NCBI GenBank assembly: GCA_022560025.1
Contig: JAFISE010000001.1
Coordinates: forward strand, 652,227 to 716,226
From: Stagonosporopsis chrysanthemi
Taxonomy: Eukaryota; Ascomycota; Dothideomycetes; Pleosporales; Didymellaceae
DNA: 64,000 nt
Direction of reading: 5' to 3'
Positions 1 to 9,684 of the stretch are shown piece by piece. How positions within the stretch are numbered: position 1 is the stretch's first letter; each line of letters starts with the position of its first letter. Both the position numbers and the translations under genes were made by a program. Under the pieces are notes generated by a model. It did not search any database, had not been told where the DNA came from, and saw only the letters and a list, made by a program, of their open reading frames with translations.

Positions 1-69
1 CACGAAGCTCGCGGTTTCAACGACATAACAGACCTCAGCTTTAACAGTGTACTCGAACTGCAGAGCAAC

Positions 70-876
70 ATGAATATCGACCCTCTCACCGGACAGGCAC
101 TCCCAGCGAGCGCGATTCAGCGTATCCTCTTCATTGCGCCCAAAATCCACGTCTACCAGATTCCCCCAGCGACCTCCACAAAGGGGTACCAGGCCTCGAC
201 TTGGACAGCGAATAATAACAAGATGCAAATCTTCACTGCGCGGTTACGCATCGTCGAGACCTCGGTCCCGCCTGAACGCGACGACGGCGACGAAAAAGTG
301 TCGACCACGATCCTCCTCGAAGACTCCAAATCTGGCGACCTCTTCGCCGCTGCCCCATATACTAGCGAACGCGCAGTTGAGCAGGCGCTGGATAGCAGTC
401 GCTTCTTCGCCATCACAGTTATGGGCGAGGGCAGGAAAGCGGTGCTGGGCATGGGCTTCGAGGAACGGAGCGAGGCGTTCGACTTCAGCATTGCCCTGCA
501 GGACGCACGCAAGTCGTTAGGCTTTGATACAAAAGCGTCTGGCTCGTCCGGCGCAAGGTCAAAGGTGAAGACGGAGGCTGAAGAGCCTAAGCGTGACTTC
601 AGTCTTAAGGAGGGCGAGACAATATCGATAAATCTGGGCGGTCTGAAGGGGAGACGAAACAGGCCCGATACAGAGAAGAGCCCGGGGGAGCAGAAGAGCG
701 AGCAGGAGGCTTTGTTCAGCATTGCGCCGCCGCCTGGGAGTGGGGGCGCACCATTTTTACCGCCGCCACCGAGTGCGAAGAGTGTCAAGGAGGAAAGGCG
801 GCGGAGTAGGCAGAACTTCGAACCTACGCCGGAGGATCTGGGGTTTGATGATGGAGAATTTGGTGAGTTCCAGTAA
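70..876 (+). CDS. NECAP-family (PHear domain) endocytic coat-associated protein
   Basis: A single open frame of 268 residues. Residues about 14-155 resemble the PH-like PHear domain of NECAP proteins (DUF1681): the family's opening beta-strand and VYQIPP motif (residues 28-33), then KGYQASTW, then the MGF..RSEAFDF segment before a helix. The remainder is low-complexity and charged. It contains a GETISINLGG motif (residues 183-192) like the conserved post-PHear motif of the family, and Pro-rich PPPPG-type stretches. NECAPs bind the clathrin adaptor AP-2 at endocytic sites. The length matches animal NECAP1 (about 275 residues). The ATG at 70 sits right before the domain, so no upstream exon is needed, although only 69 bp of upstream sequence is visible. 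Family assignment is from motif recognition. Confidence 0.85.
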   Translation: MNIDPLTGQALPASAIQRILFIAPKIHVYQIPPATSTKGYQASTWTANNNKMQIFTARLRIVETSVPPERDDGDEKVSTTILLEDSKSGDLFAAAPYTSERAVEQALDSSRFFAITVMGEGRKAVLGMGFEERSEAFDFSIALQDARKSLGFDTKASGSSGARSKVKTEAEEPKRDFSLKEGETISINLGGLKGRRNRPDTEKSPGEQKSEQEALFSIAPPPGSGGAPFLPPPPSAKSVKEERRRSRQNFEPTPEDLGFDDGEFGEFQ

Positions 877-1029
877 TGATACGGAAGCTAGATTGGCTGC
901 ATACAAGGAGTCCTGCATAATATTATAGATCGATCAACCAGGCATCCTACGCACAGCTCTTCACATGTGACTTCATACTTCATTAGACCCCTAATGCTTG
1001 CCTTCACATGGGCGTATGGCTTGGGTCTA

Positions 1030-2130
1030 TTACCGCCCATAAGGATTCGATCGGTCCCACCGTTCGATGAGGCCCCTACAACGCTCGAGCCGACTTGAAA
1101 GTTTCTCTCTCAATCGTGTGTTCTCCAACCCTTCCGACCCAACAAGCCCTGCCAAATTATCGATGAATGCATCAACCACTTCCAGAACAGGTCGCCGGAT
1201 CCTGTCCTCACATTGATCCCTCGTCCAGCAATCCTTCAGCTGGGGTACAAAGAATTCTATCCCTGACAGAAGTTCTGATATGGAACGGTACAACGACCAC
1301 TTCTCGTCTGCACCTGACGGGAACTCGAAAGTGTACTTCCAGTGGATGTTTGCAAAGCTGTATTGTGTATGCATTTTCGACCACGCGGCTAGCCTGCAGA
1401 ATAGCACGAAGAATAACCTGAGTTTTGCCTGGCGATGGTCAGGATACTGGTCGTCAAGAGTTCCAAGGTGCCGCCCTGCAGCGTCGATCGTGTACAAGTT
1501 CCCGAATGGCTGACAAGTCTTCCAGTGGTTTTCCATTGTGTCGTCAACAAGAAAGCCCTTTGGTGGGTAGGTGTATGACTTCAGTAGCCCCGGAAAGAGA
1601 TCGATAGACATGTTAGGGTTGCGCGACAGCAAGGCTCTGTGGGATGGCTGTAGACGGCTAAGCCATCTCATAGCCATGGTGAAGTTGAGATTCTTTACCG
1701 TCCACGTGAATGATGCTTCAGTAAAGTAGTTGTATGCTGCCTCAATCCGGATAGCACGGCAGATCTGTAACAATACAGGCGGTGAGTACTTGATGTGCCC
1801 ATAGTACATCAGAGTCGGTCGTTTGGGGTCGCCAAATACGTAGGAGTAGATCGATGCCCTGAGCTCACTCGGTAATTCCGCAAGCGGACACGGTTTCGAT
1901 GAGTTTGAAGGCCTGATGTGAGTGAGATCTGCATTGTAGGCTATGCTCTTGCGGGCTCGTCGTGTGAGTGTGGAGGGACGCTTCAAGAGTCTATCGGATT
2001 TTGGGCTACCCGACGAGGGCGCAGGGCCATTTTGCTTAGCTGATGGTGCAGAATTTCGGCTCCTATCACTCTGAAGACTAGTCTTAGATATGGAAGATCG
2101 TGTTGCACGCGCAAAACTTGGAACATTCAT
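1030..2130 (-). CDS. F-box/2EXR-like hypothetical protein
   Basis: An intronless 366-residue protein. After a basic, Ser-rich N-terminus of about 80 residues comes a CPLAELPSELRASIYSYVF motif (near residues 81-99), the F-box-like or 2EXR signature common in filamentous ascomycetes. It is followed by a segment typical of these proteins, with LLQICRAIRIEAAYNYF and a strand-rich middle. Such proteins occur in large, poorly conserved families, and a role as a ubiquitin-ligase adaptor is only inferred. It is divergent to MLH1 with about 317 bp between starts. A paralogue-like protein lies at 54744-55682. Substrate and partners cannot be told from the sequence. Confidence 0.7.
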   Translation of the reverse strand: MNVPSFARATRSSISKTSLQSDRSRNSAPSAKQNGPAPSSGSPKSDRLLKRPSTLTRRARKSIAYNADLTHIRPSNSSKPCPLAELPSELRASIYSYVFGDPKRPTLMYYGHIKYSPPVLLQICRAIRIEAAYNYFTEASFTWTVKNLNFTMAMRWLSRLQPSHRALLSRNPNMSIDLFPGLLKSYTYPPKGFLVDDTMENHWKTCQPFGNLYTIDAAGRHLGTLDDQYPDHRQAKLRLFFVLFCRLAAWSKMHTQYSFANIHWKYTFEFPSGADEKWSLYRSISELLSGIEFFVPQLKDCWTRDQCEDRIRRPVLEVVDAFIDNLAGLVGSEGLENTRLREKLSSRLERCRGLIERWDRSNPYGR

Positions 2131-2447
2131 ACTGCATCACAGCATCCTCTTGCGTGGCAACACCGAAAGTCTGCTAGAGCTCAAGAAGTGGTCGTGGAAA
2201 GATCTGAAGGAGAGGGCTTAGATCGTCTCGCGCAGTTGTACAGATTCCAGTTAAGCTTCTGTCAACATTTAGAAGATGTGTAGATGGTGGTTGTGCCTGC
2301 CCAGATGCCTGCAAACTGATTATACGGAAGGTGGGGCACCACGTGAGCACGCGCCAACGCACCCTCCTCTTCTGGCTCACCAGCGCGTCGCGCTCTCAAC
2401 ATCAATCAAACTCAGCATTTCTCCGATGGTTAATTTCCCGAATCATC
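2131..2447. promoter_or_regulatory. Divergent promoter region between the F-box-like gene and MLH1
   Basis: About 317 bp separate the two start codons, so both promoters must lie here. I see no clear TATA box. CACGTGAGCACGCG near 2340-2354 contains a CACGTG E-box core. No other gene is visible. Confidence 0.45.
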
Positions 2448-4748
2448 ATGGCTGATGAGATGGATGTTGCGCCGATATACCCTCGTGGTACGAAACGGAA
2501 AGGTGATGACACGCTATCACTGCCAGCGCCTCGGAGGATTAAGGCACTTGCGCAGGATGTCGTCAACAAGATTGCGGCGGGAGAGATCATTGTGGCGCCA
2601 GTCCATGCTCTCAAGGAGCTGATGGAGAATGCTGTGGATGCAGGTTCAACGTCTCTGGAGATTTTAGTGAAAGATGGCGGCTTGAAGTTGTTACAGATCT
2701 CAGACAACGGTCACGGCATCGATGTTTGTCATTCGTCAATGTTATGTGACCATTGCTCACGGTTGTACAGAAAGAGGACCTACCGATACTATGTGAGCGC
2801 TTCACTACTTCAAAACTGAAGGCGTTCGAAGACCTTACTTCCATTGGCACCTATGGCTTCCGAGGCGAAGCACTTGCAAGCATCAGCCACATCGCCCACC
2901 TGAAGGTCACGACGAGAACAAAAGAGTCAAGCTGTGCCTGGGAAGCTCACTATTCGGACGGTATATTGGCAAGCCCTAAGCCCGGACAGAGTGTTGAGCC
3001 AAAGCCGAAAGCCGGGAGACAGGGCACTGTTATCACAGTTAGTCATATGCTGGAACAGACCAAGCGCCATAACTGACTGCGTGCAGGTTGAAGATCTGTT
3101 CTACAATGTTCCTTCGAGACGACGCGCTTTTCGCTCCGCAAGCGAAGAGTATGCCAAGATACTCGAGATGGTCGGGCGATATGCCGTCCATTGTTCTGGC
3201 GTAGCATTTTCGTGTAAGAAGGCAGGCGACAACTCCGGAAGTGCCGTATCGGTTCCTGCTGCCGCGGGGACGAAGGACCGCATAAGGCAAATTCATGGTA
3301 GTGCAGCAGCCAACGAGCTTGTTAGCCTCAAAGCCGAAGATCAGCGCTGGGGCTTCAAGTGTGAAGGCTGGGTCAGTAACGCGAACTACAGCTCGAAGCG
3401 CACAAATCTATTGCTCTTCATCAACCACAGAGCTGTCGATTCACAAACGATCAAGAAGAGTGTCGAACAGACCTATGCCATGTTCCTACCCAAGGGTGGC
3501 CATCCATTTGTATACCTCAGTCTTGAGATCGAGCCGCAGCGAGTGGACGTTAACGTGCATCCTACGAAACGCGAGGTGCACTTTCTCAACGAAGATGAGA
3601 TCACCTCCATGATCTGTGATGAGATACGCGAGAGCTTGAGCAAAGTCGACACAAGCAGATCATTCATGACACAGTCACTGCTGTCGAATCCAAAAGTCCC
3701 ACTCGCTACGCCTACGAAGCAAACAACACCTGCAACGCCAGACACAGGTGATATTCCAGCTCGCAGTGCCTCACGTGCTCCGACTACGGTGACCAAGAGA
3801 CCGTACGAGAACAACCTTGTTCGAACCGATGCTTCAGCGCGCAAGATCACATCTATGTTACGACCAGAGCGAACGATAGAAGAGGCCGCCGTTGAGGGCG
3901 ACGACGATGAAGAGTATGAGTACACCGAACGAGATCCGGTGGCCTGTCGCCTCACCTCTGTCAAAGAATTACGCGCCGACGTACGAGATGCCATGCACAA
4001 CGAGCTGACAGACATCATCTCGACACACACGTTCGTGGGCATTGTGGACGAGCAGAAACGTATTGTAGCAATCCAGGGCGGCGTGAAACTGTTCCTTGTC
4101 GACTATGGTATGCTTTGTAACGAATACTTCTACCAAGTTGGCCTTACAGACTTCGCAAACTACGGATACATACGTTTCAACCCGCCAATGCCTCTGCATG
4201 ACCTGCTCAAAGTAGGTGCAGAACAAGAAAAGAATAGCGCGGGCGACGCAGCAACCGAGCTTGATTGGGATGAAGTCGTCCAGAGTGTCGAGGACTTGCT
4301 TATCAACAAAGCACCACTGCTCGGTGAATATTTCTCTATTGATATTACCTCAGCAGGCGAGTTGTGCTCGATACCTATCCTGATAAAAGGCTATACTCCT
4401 TCGCTAGCCAAACTGCCACAATTTCTTCTTCGTCTTGGCCCGTATGTGAATTGGGACGAAGAAAAGTCCTGCTTCCAGACGCTTTTGCGCGAACTGGCAT
4501 CATTCTACACCCCAGAAAGTCTGCCATTACCGCCCTCAAACTTCCATGACGATAACGGCAAAGGGAAAGAGAGAATTGTAGAAGAAGACGCAGAAATTGC
4601 TTTGAGGCGCAAGAAGCTAAGGAAAGCAGTTGAGCACGTCATCTTCCCTGCTTGTAAAGCACGGCTTGTAGCTACGAAAGGGTTATTGAAGGGCGTCATG
4701 GAGGTCGCAAATCTGAAGGGGCTTTACAGGGTCTTCGAGCGGTGTTAG
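2448..4748 (+). CDS. mlh1: DNA mismatch repair protein MLH1 (MutL homologue)
   Basis: Three exons, 2448..2723, 2771..3037 and 3087..4748, encode 734 residues, close to the yeast and human lengths. Introns of 47 and 49 bp have GT..AG ends, and the frame is kept only with these junctions. The N-terminus is a GHKL ATPase: NKIAAGE (residues 40-46), ELMENAVDAG (57-66, with the Mg-coordinating Glu and Asn), DNGHG (86-90) and GTYGFRGEAL (about 118-127). Next come the VEDLFYNVPSRR motif and the NVHPTKREVHF motif of the transducer domain. A disordered acidic linker precedes the C-terminal dimerisation domain. The protein ends in FERC, the invariant Mlh1 tail known to complete the PMS1 endonuclease site. 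It acts with PMS1 downstream of MutS complexes in nuclear mismatch repair. A short N-terminal extension of about 30 residues precedes the ATPase. Confidence 0.97.
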
Positions 4749-5495
4749 GCTCGACGTTAAATTACAAGACGACATAAGGCGTTTGTAGATGTTCATATTT
4801 CATGTCAAGGTCCATCAGCGTGTAGTATCAACGATGCTTTTTCAAGCCCGCCTCTCTTCGTGAGCAACTCATTCTGCATCTGAAATTCCTCTTCAGGCGC
4901 AGCTTGCACATTGTGACTTGTCTCAAGCCTTCCTGAGTTCGCATCGAACTTGCTCTGCTGCTTTCTAACGTCCTTTGTGTATCGATCGTGACCCTCTGCC
5001 TGGGGGGATCTTGCCCGTTTCATCCAGATCTTGCTTCACAATGTCGATTGAGATCTGGTCTTCGGTACCGCTGATGACCTGTCATGTGGAGCCCTGGTCG
5101 TTCACACCGCGAAGGACGTCAAATACATTGTGTGCAGTGTGTGCATAGCAGCGAGCTTGTATTACAAGTCTGCGTCATGAGCATGCGCTTTCCACTAAGT
5201 ACTTCTCACTTCGCACATCTAGCGTTACTGGGTACTGCGTCGTCATCATGAGCCGTAAATATCTTGTATGTGCTAATGTTACGAATGGCATGAAAGAATC
5301 GCGGGTCGTAACACTGAAGCAGACTTTTGTGGGGCTGTTGGAGGGGCAGTCGCCAAGTGAATGCACGTGCAGGAACGCGACTCGCGACTCGCGACCGTGA
5401 TGGCCAGTCAGTCCACAATCTTGTCAACAGCAAGAGTAAACAATCCTACCAAAACCAGAAATCTAAACACTTTGACACTACATCCGACTGTCGCA
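4749..5495. other. Intergenic region MLH1-MOZART1
   Basis: No convincing gene. A 72-codon frame on the minus strand (4805-5023) has no recognisable motif and is not accepted. Near 5373-5392 the short unit GACTCGCGA is repeated, within the presumed MOZART1 promoter. Confidence 0.5.
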
Positions 5496-5855
5496 ATGCC
5501 TGTGGAACAACCATCGGTCGAAGTTCGCCGCAAAGCTGCTCGTGAGGTTATCGACATCCTCCATGAGATTGCAACTCTGTTGGTATGTTCGCAGAGGTAT
5601 ATAAAAGACCCGACTCACAATTACAGAACACACATCTCGATCGCCAACAGCTATCCTACTGCGTGTCGCTGATCGAAAATGGCGCAAACCCTGAAGCGCT
5701 TGCAGTATGTTGTTCCTTCTCTCGCGAACGCCTTCCGACACGAACTGGCCACTTGCGTGAAGCAAAGACACTTTTGTACTGACGTGGCACAGAAAGTGAT
5801 CCAACAGCTCCGCGAGCAGTATCCGCTGTCCGAGGACGGGGATGCAGATGTCTGA
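5496..5855 (+). CDS. mzt1: MOZART1 / mitotic-spindle organizing protein 1
   Basis: Three very small exons, 5496..5582, 5627..5704 and 5793..5855, join in frame to a 75-residue protein. Introns are 44 and 88 bp with GT..AG ends. The sequence has the family core: KAAREVIDILHEIATLLN, THLDRQQLSYCVSLIE, NGANPEALA, KVIQQLRE. These are the three helices of MOZART1, and the length fits the 70-80 residues usual for the family. MOZART1 binds the N-termini of gamma-tubulin-complex proteins and helps recruit gamma-tubulin complexes to spindle pole bodies. The gene is easily missed because no exon exceeds 90 bp. The joins are inferred from splice signals and family match. Confidence 0.93.
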
Positions 5856-6527
5856 AGATAGCAGCATAGGCGCGCGCTGACGGGATCGGCCACCGAAACC
5901 TGTACAGCCTCGCATAAGCGCGACTTTGTTTCAACCCCTCAGGCAAGGTCAGGCCGCCCGCAAGTGAACGTTTGTCTACGGGTCCGCAGCGGATCCTGCC
6001 GCTATCTTTGGGAAACGTCAAGGCAATTTCGGGTGCCGAGCGTTAGTGTTGGTGTTGGGCTTTCTGCTGGTTCGAGAGGATTCCCGATTCCCGGGATGCC
6101 TGAACAACCTGCATGCAGCTTGGCACGAAAGCTTGGGATGTTGGCTGATGGAGGGTGATGCGGGGGATTGGTGGACGCGCCAAGTGCTGGCTATCAACCA
6201 CATGCACTGTTATCAACATCTCTGGGATGACGCGATAACGTGGGAGCACGACGGCTGTACGGGACGGCAGTACTTCGCGCCCATAGCAGGAAGAGGGGTT
6301 TGAAGTCAACATCATTATGCATAGTGCTCGGACAGAATCATGCAGCTCAGTTGACGTCATCATTGAACTCGGATGCTCCTCGGCCGTAATTTGGGAATGC
6401 TACATAACACCGATAACAAAATGGCGATAGCGAATGGTTGGGGTATCTCAACGAGAGAATTGGGTATCTTCCAGATAAAACAGGTTTCAAGGGAAACCAA
6501 ACGCCGCCTTCAACATAGGAAACTCGA
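5856..6527. other. Intergenic region between convergent genes
   Basis: Holds the 3' flanks of MOZART1 and of the GNAT gene. Several short open frames occur on both strands, none with family resemblance. I see no RNA gene or repeat. Confidence 0.5.
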
Positions 6528-7782
6528 TCATCTACTGCCCCAGGTCGGCGATGACTGGCGCTGTCTGAAGTTGCCCTTCTGGTCGGCTACTTTGCGAAGG
6601 GCCTTCTCGGCCTTGGCTTCCTGCTTGTCGAGGAAGCCGTTGTAGATTGCTGGAAGGATGCGCTTGGAGTCTGACAGTGCTATTAGTACATGGTCGCAAG
6701 GCTTTGTGTCTGTAGATGAACTTACTCGCATGATCACCGGCGAACACAATGCCTTCTGCGCCCTTCTCTCCCGCGATTTTGACAGCCTCCTCCAGTAAGC
6801 CCTCTCCAACACCCTTGCCCCTGTATTTAAGCTTCACGGTCCATCCTCGTACAATAGCCTTGCCCCTCCTTCTCCTACCGCGCTTCTTCGCCGCGTCGCC
6901 GTCTGCCCAGCCAAGTATGAGGGCACCAATGACATCTTCTCCCCACTTCACGACAATGACACGGTCATCGCCCAGCCATTCGGCTCCAATTTCCTCAGCG
7001 AGGCCGATGTACCCACCAGTAAGCCATCGGATGAGAATGAGGAACGCCATGGTGATGCCGCCGGCTGTTGTGCCAAAGACGAAGTAGTCGCCGTGCCCGC
7101 GCAGAATGTACTGTGCAACAATAGCCAGGACAACGCCGAGCGCGGCGAGATTGATCGGGCTAGAGATCATCATTTTGCTCGCGACTTGGCGCTGCTGTGC
7201 TACTGAATCGGCAATGAGGTTGAGGCCATCGAAGCGGTCGTTATCAGAGTTGGCCGTGTACGTCGAGAGCTGAGGGAGTCCGTTGGTGGGCGGCTGAATG
7301 GGCGCGGAGGCCTCGCTGGACAGCATGATTGCAGCTTCAACTGGAGAAGGGTACGCAGGCGCAGGTAAGGTCGAGTAAGATAGTGATGTTGGCACGAGAG
7401 GGTGGGATTGCGATGAGTAGTAGCTGCCGGTGCGGAAGGTCGTTGGTGTTCCCAATGGTGATGGTAAGTCGGGATCAATTCTCAAGTTCGCACTCAGAGA
7501 TGTGAGGAACGCTGCATAGAGGTGTTAGCTAACAATTCTATTTTGTTAATTTAGAGGTTTGGTTTCTGACATCATGTCGATCAGAAGTCACACGACCATC
7601 AACACCAAAACAAACGTACCAGCACTTGTCCGAAAGCCAGGAAGCGATGGTATCGCAGGAATAGCTTTTTCGAACCCTGAAATCTGGTTCACAATGACTG
7701 TGTCCCCAAGAGAATACCGTTGCGGGAATGCATGAGGGCCTGGCGGGACTTTCAAATGCGAGGGAGGAAGTTGGCGACCCAT
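6528..7782 (-). CDS. Membrane-anchored GNAT-family N-acetyltransferase
   Basis: Three exons on the minus strand, 7620..7782, 6726..7511 and 6528..6670, give 363 residues. Introns are 108 and 55 bp with GT..AG ends and preserve the frame. A Pro/Ser-rich N-terminal half precedes two hydrophobic segments (about residues 174-192 and 197-216) that form a likely membrane hairpin. A GNAT fold follows, with a strand WGEDVIGALILGW and the acetyl-CoA-binding motif A, VKLKYRGKGVGEGLLEEA, containing the R-x-x-G-x-G pattern (about residues 280-297). A basic KKRGRRRRGK loop lies between the strands. The layout recalls hairpin-anchored acetyltransferases of the NAT8 type, but the substrate is unknown. The last exon adds a charged, Gln-rich tail. 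Without splicing the tail would be replaced by an unrelated sequence, which supports the model. Confidence 0.85.
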
Positions 7783-9684
7783 CTCTTAATAAATCAAATT
7801 ACATGTACCAAAAGTCGCTCAGGGTCCGGCCTTTGCGCACTAAGTAACCAAAAGGATCAAAACAGCATTAACCGAGTAACGTGTTCCGCAATTCAATAAA
7901 CAAATATGTGGGAAGCAGTGGTCAAGGTAAGATAGAAAGGTAGCAGCCTCAGAAAATTATGATGCACTGGTGGGAAAACGTGCGTCTATGTATTGGCTCA
8001 GCCAAGACGACGAGCACATGGGGATGCGGTGTGGGCGTCTGGCGGCCCCAGGCGCGATCTTCGCAGGCCTTATCCGCGCCGGCATGCAGGAGCTCGTCGG
8101 CGGTTCCCTATTGGCGAGGAGCACAAGTGCACAGATAACGCTGTGCGCATTCCCAGCCTGGACCCTTGCTACTTGCGGGCATCTGAAAGCCCAGGATGAG
8201 CAGGTTTTGCAGACGAATTTGTTGGGCCTGAAAACTTCTCCGGAAGCATGCATCGCGGAGGCACAGTCCGTGATAGAAATTTTCTGCTTGCAAGAGGCCT
8301 GTCACAATGACAGCGGGCAACAATGACACCTCTCACTCTCATGCATCACCGACTCTTGACATCTGCAGCTTGGGAAGGCACAAGCGAACACATGCCGCCG
8401 CCTTGGCTGATGAACATGAAGTAGTGAGTTTGTCAACTCCGCACTTCTCACAGACCTGAAACGAACTACGGGCTCAAACGCATCCTGCTTGTCTCAAGGA
8501 TTTCCTGGCACCAGCTCGCCATTCAAGCCAAAAGTAGCGATATACCTGCATGAGGCTTGTAATACGCCTGTTATCAGCCATCCTTTCGTGGTTCTTGCAT
8601 CCCAGCTCAAGACTGCAGCAAAGCAGGACCGATAAGCCCTTTAATATGTCTTGTGACTCTTGACAATCCCCCACACTTCTGTCAACTGAACAACAGCATG
8701 CAAGCCATCGGTCGGATCCCGAATTGATTTCGTGTTTCTCAAGCGATGTCCGTCTAGGCTCCAGTCACCAGTCCAGCCCTTCTGCGCAGTTACTATTCGC
8801 TGCGTAATTCTGCGCAAGTGTCGTGAGCTCAGCCAATCAACGCCGTAACCTTCTTAATGCTTACGTGTGTCTCCACCAATGATGACCACGAATTGTCACG
8901 CTCAACGTCAAGTCTTCAACCTGTCAGGGTTGTAGACACAGCCGTCAATTTGCGACGTCAGGCGAGCCATAACAGCTCAGGTCATTGCCTCGTCAGGTGT
9001 GCATGGGAACTTTTGTTTCTTGACCAATGTCCTTCCTCTGACGCGTCTTCGTCTCCACTTGCTCCAAGCCATGTGCATGTTTCGGCATGTCATGGGATGT
9101 TTCAACGTTTGCGTTCGACATTCCGCATTGGGCGAGGATAGACGACAATGCGCGGGAGAAGCGCACTAGCCGAGGGAGTTTTTGGCCGTGAGGAGCGAAT
9201 AATCAAAATTGGGGGTTTCGATGCTTTGCTGGTGTAACGGGTAGACGAGAGCTATAAAATTGGCATTATGCACTTGCTTGGGTTGTCAAGACCGTCGAGT
9301 ATCGAAGTTCTATTCTTTTGGGCCTTGCAGCCATACACACAGTCCGGTGTTTGCACCCACACTCTACTCCTCTCATATTAACAATAGCTCGCTCACGAGC
9401 ACAGAACAAAGTACATTACACGAAGTATGAATAGTAAGTTTGACGCAATAACGGGAAGCCATCCGCCCACCAGTCTATCGTAACCAAGCTGAACCAGATG
9501 TGAACAAAACGCCGGGTTGTTATATTTCAGAAACTCCGTGTGTAGTCGTAGCACCAGCCGTAAACTAAGAAAAGCGTCGCCTTTGGGTACGTGCAAACGC
9601 AATAATGTTTTGCAGAGTACTATAACGAAGTCAATCATCAATAACGGCATTTTGGTGTAGGCAAAGATGCTGTGTGCTCAAGGC
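7783..9684. other. Gene-free 1.9 kb interval
   Basis: Contains the promoter side of the GNAT gene and the 3' flank of the kinase gene. Open frames of up to about 118 codons (for example 7970-8326) lack motifs and overlap frames on the opposite strand. A GCTATAAAAT TATA-like box lies near 9250 on the plus strand, followed by a CT-rich leader to about 9390. No coding sequence worth calling follows, so an unrecognised non-coding transcript there is possible but unsupported. Confidence 0.4.

Noticed and set aside
4805..5023. 72-codon minus-strand frame after MLH1
   Set aside because: Charged and protein-like, but too short, without family resemblance or splice partners.
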